Source of the DNA: Cytophagaceae bacterium
GTDB taxonomy: Bacteria; Bacteroidota; Bacteroidia; Cytophagales; Cytophagaceae
NCBI GenBank assembly: GCA_025054875.1
Contig: JANWYS010000006.1
Location: 1-50,238 of the forward strand
DNA: 50,238 bases
Reading direction: 5' to 3'
The notes under the pieces are model-generated. The model was not told the origin of the DNA and ran no database searches. It saw nothing but the letters and a program-made list of their open reading frames with translations. The stretch's first letter is position 1. Every line of letters starts with the position of its first letter. The position numbers were made by a program, and so were the translations under genes. This document shows positions 18,346-26,725 of this stretch, in pieces.

Positions 18346-19276
18346 GGCAGTGATTTTGTTTTGTTTCACAAGACTTGTGTTTGGTTTTCTTTTTTGATTT
18401 GTTATTTGAAGTGTTAGCTTTTTTTTCTTCGTTATCATTTCTTATGAGTGGAAGCATGCCGTAGTCGTACATGGTTTGCATGAACTGAAACACTTTAGGG
18501 TCTGATTTAGCGGGAATTCCTCCTTCTATGGGAGGTTGCGGATCATACTCAAGGTCGAGCATGGCTCCTTGTGTATATTTATCTCCGCGTATATATTGAA
18601 TAATAGCAAGGCACATATCCATGCCGGCAGTGACACCTGCCGATGTCCAGTATTTTCCATCGTTTACATATCTTTTGGATTCATAGGTTGCACCAAAGCG
18701 TCCAAGCATTTCCTGTGCGCGGTACCAATGAGTTGTAGCTTTCTTTCCTTGCAAGAGTCCGGCGGCTCCCAGTATCCAGGCACCTGTACATACACTGGCA
18801 GTAATTTGAGTGGTCTTATCTATCTTACGTATCCAATTCAACAATGCGGTATCTTTTGTAAGATGCCATGTAGCGGTAGAGCCTCCCGGAATGACCAAAA
18901 TGTCGAGTTCCTTTATTTCGTTAATGGTATGTGATACATATATCTGTGTACGTCCGCTTTTGACGAGGCCTTTCTTATGACTGATGTAAAATACTTTGGT
19001 ATCCATCAATTCAGAAAAAACAGCCATCGGCCCTATCGCATCCAGCGTGAAAAACCCATCGTATACAAATATTCCTATGGTGCGGATATCCATATTAGGG
19101 GTGCCGAATATTTCATTCATCACTTTTTTATGGTTGAAAAGATTGATTTTGATTTGCGATGTATCGGGCGATACATTCTGTGGCGGATTGCTTTGAGCCT
19201 GACAATGTAAGTGCATAATTACGCTGAGTGTTAGATTCAATATGAAGAGTGATATGTTATTTTTTGATATTGTCAT
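18338..19276 (-). CDS. Exported DJ-1/PfpI protein, candidate isonitrile hydratase
   Basis: A 312-residue protein with an apparent signal peptide (hydrophobic core, cleavage plausible after HCQAQ), a DJ-1/PfpI domain (about 63-235) and a Lys/Asn-rich tail. Key residues: Asp79 in FFTLDAIGP, and Cys163-Thr164 in SVCTGAWILGAAGLL followed by KKATTHW. Pseudomonas isonitrile hydratase InhA uses Asp17, Cys101 and Thr102; the Asp-to-Cys distance, 84 residues, is identical here. InhA hydrates an isonitrile to an N-formamide. The protein lacks the AraC-type DNA-binding domain of GlxA regulators. It starts 6 bp after the TonB receptor gene and overlaps the ligase start by 8 bp. Detoxifying or releasing metal from an isonitrile product in the periplasm is a reasoned inference; other DJ-1 chemistry remains possible. 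Confidence 0.8.
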   Translation of the reverse strand: MTISKNNISLFILNLTLSVIMHLHCQAQSNPPQNVSPDTSQIKINLFNHKKVMNEIFGTPNMDIRTIGIFVYDGFFTLDAIGPMAVFSELMDTKVFYISHKKGLVKSGRTQIYVSHTINEIKELDILVIPGGSTATWHLTKDTALLNWIRKIDKTTQITASVCTGAWILGAAGLLQGKKATTHWYRAQEMLGRFGATYESKRYVNDGKYWTSAGVTAGMDMCLAIIQYIRGDKYTQGAMLDLEYDPQPPIEGGIPAKSDPKVFQFMQTMYDYGMLPLIRNDNEEKKANTSNNKSKKKTKHKSCETKQNHCHE

Positions 19277-19282
19277 GATAGT

Positions 19283-21736
19283 TCAGAATTTTTTATTCAG
19301 AGTTATTCCCCATGTGCGAGGCCTTGCCAGTAAGGTGTATCGGAAGTAAGCGGGAGGAGCATATAAGATATAGCGTTGATCAGCAATGTTCTGAATCCAT
19401 AGAGCTATTTCAGTTTTTGGGGTGCGCAGCGCGATACGGCCGTTGAATATGTGATAGGCGGGTTGAACGAGTTTGTTGGCTAAGTCAAAATATTGTGTTC
19501 CTGTATAGCGCCACTCGCTTTGAAGTATTATGAATTGTTTGCGTGAGTAAATGAGTGGTATAGAATATTGTGGTGAAACATAAGCCGTGACATCGGGTGC
19601 CAAAATGGTGCGATGGTTTCGTATGGGTATACCTATGTACTGAAAATCTTTGTAGCGGGCATCATTCAACCCGATAGAAGCATCTGTTTTAAACAAGGGC
19701 AGAGGCTTGATGGTTATTTCTAATTCAGCTCCGTTTGACTTCACATTTCCTATATTGTCAGTAACCCATGAATTGCTGCCAGTGGGGCGATACTCGAGTT
19801 GCATATTGTACCAATCCATGAAAAACAAACAAAATGACAGCATTACTTTTCGAGTAGTGGAAAACATCTTATAACCGGCTTCATAGTTGTCGGAATATTC
19901 CGGATCGAAGGTTTCATAATCGGATAGGTCTGTGAACATGTTGATACCTCCGGCTCTGTACCCTCTTGCATACGAAACATAGAAGTGTTGATTGGGTGAG
20001 ATGTTATATTTTACCACAAATTTTGGAAGAGCTGCGTGAAATGCTTTTTGTTTGTTGATGCCGTTTCTTTTGAACGTGGCTTGCCCTGAGTTGTTGATGT
20101 TGTAAAGAGCAGAATAAGATTTTTTGTTTTCATAATCATATCGCAATCCCAATGTGAATTCCAAAGAAGGAGTAATGAGATACGAAGATTGAGCGAAAGC
20201 AGCCAATCCCGTATTTCTGCGGTCGCTTTGAGATACATCTGTATCGCTGTATCCAAAAAATAAACTGAGAGGAGGTATATAAACGGTAGCCGTACGCATG
20301 AGATAAACTTGATGGAAAAAATATGTTCCTGCTGTCCATTTCAGACGCTTCTGGTTTTCGTTGGAAGATATACGTATTTCATTGCTGAACACATGTTGAG
20401 GGAAAAAATCGCCAGTATTTCTGAAGTAAGAAGCAGCATAGGCTACATCGTAGCTCCAATAGTCAAAATCTATATTATCGTAGGCTTGCCCTATAAATTG
20501 ATAAGCATAAGAAGAAGAGGCAGAGAAACGCGAAAACTGCTTTGTAAGAACTAGTGCATTATTAGATACGAATCGCTTATGATTGCCAAATCTGTTTATA
20601 GTTACTTTGTAAGGATTGGCAAAGGCGAAGCTATCATCTACAGCAGCCTGAAAATAATTGCTTGCTCCTGTGGAGTAATCATACTGTATTTTTGAATTGC
20701 AGAAAATAGAGAAAGGGCCATTCATATACCGAAGAGAGAGATTGGCGTATAAAGAGTTTTCATCGCCCAGTCGAATGCCAACAGGTGCAGTTCCGTAAAA
20801 GGTTCTGCCCAAATAGCTGAAAGGAAGTGAAGTGTCGCTGTAATAATAACCGTGGCGGCGTTGAAATTGTGCTGTTATAATAGAATAGAAACGGTCTTTT
20901 CGCAGAGGTTTTTGGGCCGATATCATGTAGCGCTGTAACCCTTGATTGCCAAGGCTGGCTTCTGCACGTAAGGAAGTTTCATTCGTTGGCCTTCGGGTGA
21001 TAATATTAATAACTCCGGCCATGGCATTTCTACCGTACAATGTGCCCTGCGGGCCTCTCAAAACTTCTATACGTTCTACATCTGCCATTTGAAGGGCATT
21101 GGCAGATATGTCGAGAGCATTCACTCCGTCTATGTAAGTAGCTACGGTAGGATTTTCGCTGAAAACACTCACGCCACGTATAGCCAATTGTTGCTGATAG
21201 CCCACACCGGCATCGGCATACTGAAAGTTCGGAGTTATGCAAGTCAAATTTTTTAGCTCCCAGGTTTGTGTTTGCTGAATTCTCTCCGAAGTAAGACATG
21301 ATACTGAAGCAGGCAATTCATGCAATAATTCTTCTTTTTTTTCAGCAGTTATCAATACAGCCTCAAGAGTAGTAAATTTTTCTTGCAGATGTATCTCTAT
21401 GTTTTGATTTTCTTGTTCGAGTCTTACAGGCAGAACAGATGTTGCATAGCCACTCGCAGATATGGCTAATGTAAAGACGCCGTATGTGGGAAATTTAATA
21501 CAAAAAAAACCGGAAGAGTCCGTTTGTGCCTGTGTGGAGCTGTTTAATACGCGAACGTGAGCGTTGAATATGGGTGTGCCGGTGCTGTCTGTAACGTTTC
21601 CGCACAAGGATTGGCCAGATGCGATTGTAGAAAAAAATACAAACGCAAAAACAACGAAAATATATGAGGACAAGATTGCCCGTAGAAAATCATAGGTGAT
21701 GTATGCGGGTTTGATATTTTTAATTTTTGGTATCAT
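19283..21736 (-). CDS. TonB-dependent outer-membrane receptor
   Basis: An 817-residue receptor. Order: signal peptide ending near SGQS (about residue 43), carboxypeptidase-like regulatory domain (about 44-120), TonB-box-like segment around AVLITAEKKEE (126-136), plug domain with QQLAIRGVSVF, ATYIDGV and IEVLRGPQGTLYGRNAMAGVINIITRRP, then a 22-strand-type barrel ending in an aromatic-terminated strand (GITLNKKF). It does not look SusC-like and has no adjacent SusD, so uptake of a small ligand such as a metal chelate is more likely than glycan import. It is the first gene of the biosynthetic run, 6 bp before the DJ-1 gene. Import of the metal-loaded NRPS product is inferred from context. Confidence 0.93.
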   Translation of the reverse strand: MIPKIKNIKPAYITYDFLRAILSSYIFVVFAFVFFSTIASGQSLCGNVTDSTGTPIFNAHVRVLNSSTQAQTDSSGFFCIKFPTYGVFTLAISASGYATSVLPVRLEQENQNIEIHLQEKFTTLEAVLITAEKKEELLHELPASVSCLTSERIQQTQTWELKNLTCITPNFQYADAGVGYQQQLAIRGVSVFSENPTVATYIDGVNALDISANALQMADVERIEVLRGPQGTLYGRNAMAGVINIITRRPTNETSLRAEASLGNQGLQRYMISAQKPLRKDRFYSIITAQFQRRHGYYYSDTSLPFSYLGRTFYGTAPVGIRLGDENSLYANLSLRYMNGPFSIFCNSKIQYDYSTGASNYFQAAVDDSFAFANPYKVTINRFGNHKRFVSNNALVLTKQFSRFSASSSYAYQFIGQAYDNIDFDYWSYDVAYAASYFRNTGDFFPQHVFSNEIRISSNENQKRLKWTAGTYFFHQVYLMRTATVYIPPLSLFFGYSDTDVSQSDRRNTGLAAFAQSSYLITPSLEFTLGLRYDYENKKSYSALYNINNSGQATFKRNGINKQKAFHAALPKFVVKYNISPNQHFYVSYARGYRAGGINMFTDLSDYETFDPEYSDNYEAGYKMFSTTRKVMLSFCLFFMDWYNMQLEYRPTGSNSWVTDNIGNVKSNGAELEITIKPLPLFKTDASIGLNDARYKDFQYIGIPIRNHRTILAPDVTAYVSPQYSIPLIYSRKQFIILQSEWRYTGTQYFDLANKLVQPAYHIFNGRIALRTPKTEIALWIQNIADQRYILYAPPAYFRYTLLARPRTWGITLNKKF

Positions 21737-21787
21737 CTGAATTGTAGCATCGGAATAGCTCTCCGTGTTACATATGTTTTGCGAAAG

Positions 21788-22564
21788 TTATTGCACGGCT
21801 ATCTTATGCGTCGTGAGTAAATTATCGTTGGAGTAAAAGGAACAGAAGTAGATTCCTTCAGGCAAGAATTGGAGTTCAAGCGTATGAATGTTTTCTTGTG
21901 AAGAGAGTTGATGCTCCCATGTTTTCGTTCCTGTGGAATTGGTTATCACAACCTTGTTAAGGTTTAACACAGGGTCTTTGAATTCTATGTTCATAACATT
22001 CTGAACGGGCAAAGGATAAATGTGGAGTTTCTTTTCGGCCTCGTGAAATGCTAAGGTAGAAGTAAAAGGACAGTTATAATTATAGCTGGATACTGAATTA
22101 CTGTACAGAACACAAGTTGTGTTGTTGCAGGGATTAGGATCGCCCGGGAAGGAGTTATTAACGGAAGAAGCCCCTACACCGTATACTACTATACATATTT
22201 CGACGGAGCTTGCGCCTAAATATGCAAGAGTTGAAGGGCCATGCAGATATCCCGGATTATGAGTGAAAGAACCACCCGGAGGAACGCTGCTGGAAGGGCT
22301 TATAGCACTGGCCCCTGTTGAATACAAGTCTAGTATGTAGTACGTGCCATTTATTTTTGCAGATACATATACTTGATCTCCGGGATTTATAGTACTTGTA
22401 CCATGGTTTATTATTCTGAAATGACATTGTATTTTCTCATCAGGAAGATTGGAGGAATTTAGCAAGGTGCCGTTGGAGTAATTTACATACTCTACTCCCA
22501 GATCCTGAGCTATTACGATACTTTGTAGTAATGATATTGCGAAGGTTAGAATATTTTTTTTCAT
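21788..22564 (-). CDS. T9SS-exported protein with one repeat domain
   Basis: A 258-residue protein with a signal peptide (cleavage after VIAQ), one beta-rich domain of about 140 residues (DLGVEYVNYSNGTLLNSSNLP ... INHGTSTINPGDQVYVSAKINGTYY ... VVYGVGASS) and a C-terminal T9SS type A sorting domain beginning near IYPLPVQNVMNIEF (about 184-258). The domain is the same as that repeated four times in the next gene upstream, so the two are paralogues. It is 51 bp before the TonB receptor gene with no terminator visible between them, so it may be the first cistron of the biosynthetic operon. It should be carried to the cell surface or secreted. Its function is unknown; adhesion or ligand binding would be a guess. 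Confidence 0.85.
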   Translation of the reverse strand: MKKNILTFAISLLQSIVIAQDLGVEYVNYSNGTLLNSSNLPDEKIQCHFRIINHGTSTINPGDQVYVSAKINGTYYILDLYSTGASAISPSSSVPPGGSFTHNPGYLHGPSTLAYLGASSVEICIVVYGVGASSVNNSFPGDPNPCNNTTCVLYSNSVSSYNYNCPFTSTLAFHEAEKKLHIYPLPVQNVMNIEFKDPVLNLNKVVITNSTGTKTWEHQLSSQENIHTLELQFLPEGIYFCSFYSNDNLLTTHKIAVQ

Positions 22565-22586
22565 AATTCATCACAGTTTTAAAAAT

Positions 22587-22625
22587 CCGGCTGTAATGTT
22601 GCCAGCAAGCAACTATTACAGCCGG
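22587..22625 (-). terminator. Intrinsic terminator after the four-repeat T9SS gene
   Basis: Perfect 11-bp stem: arms CCGGCTGTAAT at 22587-22597 and ATTACAGCCGG at 22615-22625 with a 17-nt loop. On the minus strand the stem is followed directly by ATTTTTAAAA, a U-rich tail. It lies 14 bp after the stop of the 650-residue gene and ends 22 bp before the ATG of the 258-residue gene. It should stop most transcription from the upstream gene, so the cluster downstream needs either read-through or its own promoter, which I could not find. Confidence 0.8.
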
Positions 22626-22638
22626 AGTAGGTTTGATA

Positions 22639-24591
22639 TTACTTTAAAATAAACTTACCATTAGAAATCATTTTTTGATTTGAAGAATATACGCGATACA
22701 CATACATACCTTTAGGCATAGTACTTACATCAAAGTGATTCAATTCAGATGATACAGGCCATTCTGCAATGGTCTTCCCGTTCAGGTCATTTACTACGAT
22801 GCGCTCAGCAGAAGTTTCCGTAATGTAAAAAGTTAAGTTATTGTCGGCGGGTAAAGGATACACAGACACGCCGTTGTTTGGTGAAACCCCGGATAAGACA
22901 TCAGTGGTGTTAGGCCTGTATGTTACAGTCGCTTTGTTATTAGACGAGTCCGAGTCTGTAGCGAAAGGATTGCCGGTGATCAATGGCGATTGTTCAAAAC
23001 CATACAGAATAAGGGTGGCTTTCAATGTGTCCGAACCAAGAATCTGTGCGGTAAGTTGAGCATTGATGCTTCCGGGGTTTACGGAAAGAGTTTGGCCAAC
23101 GGGTAAATCTGAACTAAGTGTCAGTATTGTTTTGGCTCCGGGATTGAGATTCAAGTCAAAGAGAGCGTTGTTAAGTTTTACTTGTAAGTATAGTTTCTCT
23201 CCGGCTTTGATAGTTACAGGGCCATAGTTAGTAATGCTGTATGCCATCTGCAGTGTGGCATTTTGTGTTATGGCATTGGGAGTGTAGTGGTTCAGTTTTA
23301 TGTCAAGGTTAACATTTTTGTACGTGATGAAAGCTTCATTGTCGGCAGGAGTAGCATCTTTAGAATAGGTGGGATTATGTGAGGACGCTCCTTTCCCGTA
23401 CACCATGAGGGTGATTTTTACAGAATCTAATGAAAGAGTATGTAGCAAAAGATGGCCTGTGAGATATCCCGGGTCTATAGTGAGAGTGTCGCCCACTTTA
23501 AGGGTTTTGGTAAGTCTGTGTTTTGTGACACCGTTAGGTGTATTTAAGGATAAGTCATATACCTGATTATTCAGACGTGCAGCCAGATATAAAGTGTCGC
23601 CGGCGTGAATATTGGTAGGGCCTTTGTTAATGACATAAAATTTAGTTTGAATGTTGCCATATCCTACATATTGTCCGTTTGAGTATTTCTGATATTTAAT
23701 GGTTAAATCATCTTTTATGGCAGGGTTATAGGTAACCTTCACGATGTTGTCGCTGGGTTTTCCATCGGTTCGGAAGGTGGGGTGCACGGAGGCTTTCATT
23801 ACTCCATAAACCAATATTTCTACATCGAGTGTAGATGCCCCAAGCATGCCTGCCGTAAGAGCTGCATCGAGATAGCCGGGATTAATCACTATGGAATCTC
23901 CAACTTTAAAGTCAGAAGTCAGGTTATATTTAGTGGTATCGCCGGGCACCAGACTCAGGCTATAAAGGGTCCCGTTTATGCGGGTTCTCATGTATATTGT
24001 TTCACCAGCTTTTACATCGGTAGGCCCATGATTGTATATTGTGAATGATGGATAAAGTATACTATTGTTAGTTACTTCATTATGTTGATAGAGGTTGTAC
24101 TTTACACTTAAATCTACGTTTTTGTAGATGATGTATGTCAGATTATTTGCAGGATTAGGGTCATTGGCAAAGTTATTTTTCCATGAAGCCAATCCTGCTC
24201 CGTATACAACCAACGTAAGAGTAAGAGAGCCATCAGGAACACTCCACAAAGAGTGACGTGCCCACATCCAACCTATGAGATATCCGGGATTCAACCTGAG
24301 AGTGTCTCCTACCAATAGGTTGTTTGTAAGCTTCCATAAAGTGACACTATCTCGCTTCGTCAGATACATATCGTACTCAACATGATTAAATCTGGCTGCC
24401 AGCAAAATTGTATCTCCTGCATATAAATTGGTAGGGCCATGATTCACTATTATGAATTCTGTAAGAATATTCCCGTAGCCTATATACTGGCCGTTCTGAT
24501 AGTTGGTATATTTAATAGACAAATCAATTTGTTGTGAATGCAGATATATACTTGCAAACAGCAACGTGAAGAGTAATGCATTTTTTTTCAT
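22639..24591 (-). CDS. T9SS-exported protein with four repeat domains (A-B-A-B)
   Basis: A 650-residue protein with a signal peptide (about 1-20), four tandem domains of roughly 135 residues (about 21-158, 159-294, 295-428 and 429-560) and a C-terminal T9SS type A sorting domain (from VYPLPADNNLTFYI to the end). Domains 1 and 3 share NGQYxGYGNIxTxF, GPTNxxAGDT and LAAR; domains 2 and 4 are closer to each other (AGExxY, NLxxG). The alternation suggests duplication of a two-domain unit. Each domain carries an NHGP- or NKGP-like motif and an LxVYG motif followed by a DxxPxxN motif. Surface display or secretion is expected; the ligand is unknown. Its transcript probably ends at the terminator just downstream. 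Confidence 0.86.
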   Translation of the reverse strand: MKKNALLFTLLFASIYLHSQQIDLSIKYTNYQNGQYIGYGNILTEFIIVNHGPTNLYAGDTILLAARFNHVEYDMYLTKRDSVTLWKLTNNLLVGDTLRLNPGYLIGWMWARHSLWSVPDGSLTLTLVVYGAGLASWKNNFANDPNPANNLTYIIYKNVDLSVKYNLYQHNEVTNNSILYPSFTIYNHGPTDVKAGETIYMRTRINGTLYSLSLVPGDTTKYNLTSDFKVGDSIVINPGYLDAALTAGMLGASTLDVEILVYGVMKASVHPTFRTDGKPSDNIVKVTYNPAIKDDLTIKYQKYSNGQYVGYGNIQTKFYVINKGPTNIHAGDTLYLAARLNNQVYDLSLNTPNGVTKHRLTKTLKVGDTLTIDPGYLTGHLLLHTLSLDSVKITLMVYGKGASSHNPTYSKDATPADNEAFITYKNVNLDIKLNHYTPNAITQNATLQMAYSITNYGPVTIKAGEKLYLQVKLNNALFDLNLNPGAKTILTLSSDLPVGQTLSVNPGSINAQLTAQILGSDTLKATLILYGFEQSPLITGNPFATDSDSSNNKATVTYRPNTTDVLSGVSPNNGVSVYPLPADNNLTFYITETSAERIVVNDLNGKTIAEWPVSSELNHFDVSTMPKGMYVYRVYSSNQKMISNGKFILK

Positions 24592-24911
24592 AAGTGCTTG
24601 TTTTGATTAAGTTTAATGTTAGATTGATTTAAAGTAATGAATATATATCGAGTGGTTATGTTCGATGAAACCACTAAATATATGCGAGCATTAATGAGGA
24701 TGCAGAATTAGGTTAATCTAGTTGAGCCTACTACTCATTTCATCAAATGTTCATCAGAGTTTTTGAATATGGATTACTTGTGTTGAACTTGATGAAAATG
24801 AGTGAGCATGTATCTACAGCGTAGTGAATGAACTAAGTGTGAATTCACTATTGATTATACTAAGTTTATCGTGAAGCCACACGATGTTTGTAATGATCTA
24901 CTCAACTAAAA
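24592..24911. other. 320-bp AT-rich spacer without a gene
   Basis: No convincing gene on either strand. It holds two modest inverted repeats: AGTGGTT/AACCACT (24651-24657 and 24669-24675, 11-nt loop) and TAGTGAAT/ATTCACTA (24822-24829 and 24843-24850, 13-nt loop). Neither is followed by a good U-tract. The part next to 24591 must contain the promoter of the four-repeat T9SS gene. A near-consensus box TATATTTA lies on the minus strand about 95 bp upstream of that gene, but one base differs from TAnnTTTG, so I do not call it. Confidence 0.5.
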
Positions 24912-25292
24912 TTAACCAACAAAGTATATAGTGGGGGGCTTGAGCAAGGAATTTTGAAAGTCAAAAGAATAGTTGAGGTTTTTTCTGAAATTGTTCAAGC
25001 TCTGTTTGCAGGGAAGCATTTGTTTCAGTTCTATTTTAAGAAAACACAATACACCGATGATTTCAGTTTTGCTATTGAATACAAAGTTTAGTTTCTCGTT
25101 TTGAGTGTTCAACTTTTTTGTCAAATAACATTTACCCTTACAATTGTTTTTGGGGTTTGACTTATTTTCACAAAGAGTTTTGGCTATGTATGTTTTGTTT
25201 AGATTAAAATACGCCACCACTGCGACTTTACTCACCACAGGTAGCAGTAATGCAATTAGAAGGGTTGTAGTTATTGCCTTATTCACGGGCAC
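24912..25292 (-). CDS. Small exported or membrane-anchored protein with a C-x(n)-CxGKC motif
   Basis: A 126-residue protein with one N-terminal hydrophobic segment (ITTTLLIALLLPVVSKVAVVAYF) followed by NKTYIAKTLCENKSNPKNNCKGKCYLTKKL. The spacing Cys-x8-Cys-x3-Cys followed by YLTKKL recalls small Bacteroidota proteins of unknown function often seen near metal-uptake or TonB genes; that association is from memory. Thiol metal binding or a redox role is possible. The start is GTG, either at 25292 or two codons later; there is no in-frame ATG near. It is transcribed towards the T9SS and metallophore genes but is separated from them by a 320-bp spacer. Confidence 0.7.
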   Translation of the reverse strand: MPVNKAITTTLLIALLLPVVSKVAVVAYFNLNKTYIAKTLCENKSNPKNNCKGKCYLTKKLNTQNEKLNFVFNSKTEIIGVLCFLKIELKQMLPCKQSLNNFRKNLNYSFDFQNSLLKPPTIYFVG

Positions 25293-25452
25293 GAAGTTAA
25301 TTAAATGGCTTAATAAATCAAAAATTTAACTTTTCTTATTCGACTAAAGTTGAAAATCTTATAGGCAGTAATTCAAGCTGCTTCGGCAGTATCCATAAAT
25401 TTGTGTAAAGAGTCTGAAATAGCTTCGTTTTGACGAATCAAGTTTAAAAAAA

Positions 25453-26703
25453 CTATAAGAGAAAATTAAACAACGTGGGATCGTTGTTTACCAATGTGTA
25501 TTGGATTTTTTTTTCGTTAAGCCTTGAAAGCAAAGCATGGTAATCTTTTGGATGTTTTAACTCAATACCTACCAGTGCAGGTCCATATTCTTTCATGGAC
25601 TTTTTAGTGTATTCGAAATGAGTTATATCGTCGTCGGGGCCGAGTACATCGTCTAAAAATTCGCGCAAGGCACCTGCACGCTGCGGAAAGTTTATTATGA
25701 AGTAGTGTTTTAATCCTTCGTACAACAGAGAACGCTCTTTTATTTCATCCATTCTGCCCAGGTCATTATTCCCTCCACTGAGTATACATACCACATTTTT
25801 GTTTTTTATTTTTTCGCTATACATGTCGAGTGCTGCAATGGTAAGAGCTCCGGCAGGTTCGGCGACTATGGCCTCTTCGTTGTATAGTCTGATGATAGTA
25901 GTGCATACTTTACCTTCCGGTACCAAAAGGATATCAGAAAGATAATCTTTACATATTTCAAAAGTGATATCACCGGCCTTTTTTACGGCAGCTCCGTCTA
26001 CAAATTTATCTATTTGTTCCAAGGCAATATTTTTCCCGGCTTTAATAGAGTTAGCCATAGCCGGTGCTCCTTGAGGTTCTGCTCCGATAATTTTGGTATG
26101 AGGAGAAACATGTTTAAACCACGATACTACGCCGGCTGCCAGGCCACCACCGCCGATGGGAACGAACAAATAATCAATGATAAAGTCGCTATCATCTGTA
26201 ATTTCTTTTGCCACTGTGGCTTGTCCGGCAATGATACGTTCATCATCAAACGGATGCACAAATGCCCTTTGATGTTGCCGGCTATAGTTCAATGCTTCAT
26301 TGTAGGCATCGTCAAACGTATCCCCTGTAAGTATTATATCTGCATAGGAGCCGCCAAAAAGCTTAACCTGATTCATTTTTTGCTTGGGAGTAGTGGTAGG
26401 CATGAAAATTTTGCCTGATGTTTTCAACAAATTGCAGGAATAAGCTACCCCTTGTGCGTGATTGCCTGCACTGGCGCACACTACTCCCTGAGCGAGTTGT
26501 TCCTTGCTGAGAGATGAAATCAAATTATATGCTCCGCGTATTTTGTAAGACCGCACCACCTGTAGGTCTTCTCTTTTCAAGTATATGGAAGCCTGAAAAG
26601 AATCAGACAAATTCTTATTTTTCATCATGGGAGTATGCGCTGCTATACCCTTCAACCTTGCAGAGGATATTTCTATATGTTCTAATGATATTTCTACAGC
26701 CAT
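25453..26703 (-). CDS. ilvA: Threonine ammonia-lyase (threonine dehydratase)
   Basis: A 416-residue PLP enzyme converting threonine to 2-oxobutanoate, the first step of isoleucine synthesis. [21 protein letters not shown] carries the PLP lysine; SAGNHAQGVAYS and the glycine-rich GGGGLAAGV loop bind the substrate and phosphate. A C-terminal part of about 85 residues (from about 330, LKHYFIINFPQRAGALREFLDDVLG) is a single ACT-like regulatory domain, as in the shorter IlvA type. No other ilv gene is next to it. The ATG at 26703 is preceded by a good Bacteroidota promoter. Confidence 0.93.
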   Translation of the reverse strand: MAVEISLEHIEISSARLKGIAAHTPMMKNKNLSDSFQASIYLKREDLQVVRSYKIRGAYNLISSLSKEQLAQGVVCASAGNHAQGVAYSCNLLKTSGKIFMPTTTPKQKMNQVKLFGGSYADIILTGDTFDDAYNEALNYSRQHQRAFVHPFDDERIIAGQATVAKEITDDSDFIIDYLFVPIGGGGLAAGVVSWFKHVSPHTKIIGAEPQGAPAMANSIKAGKNIALEQIDKFVDGAAVKKAGDITFEICKDYLSDILLVPEGKVCTTIIRLYNEEAIVAEPAGALTIAALDMYSEKIKNKNVVCILSGGNNDLGRMDEIKERSLLYEGLKHYFIINFPQRAGALREFLDDVLGPDDDITHFEYTKKSMKEYGPALVGIELKHPKDYHALLSRLNEKKIQYTLVNNDPTLFNFLL

Positions 26704-26725
26704 TCGTTTGCAGCAAAAAGAATCG

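Noticed and set aside
18346-18438. Longer N-terminus of the acyl ligase
   Set aside because: The extra 31 residues are Lys/Asn-rich, lie inside the DJ-1 gene and are not typical of the family; the ATG at 18345 overlapping the DJ-1 stop is better.
18338-19276. GlxA-type transcription regulator
   Set aside because: The DJ-1 domain matches that family too, but there is a signal peptide and no AraC-type HTH at the C-terminus; the tail is only Lys/Asn-rich.
25340-25452. Terminator after ilvA
   Set aside because: Small hairpins (CTGC-TTCG-GCAG and TTCGT-TTTG-ACGAA) are present, but the T-run lies before them in the direction of transcription.
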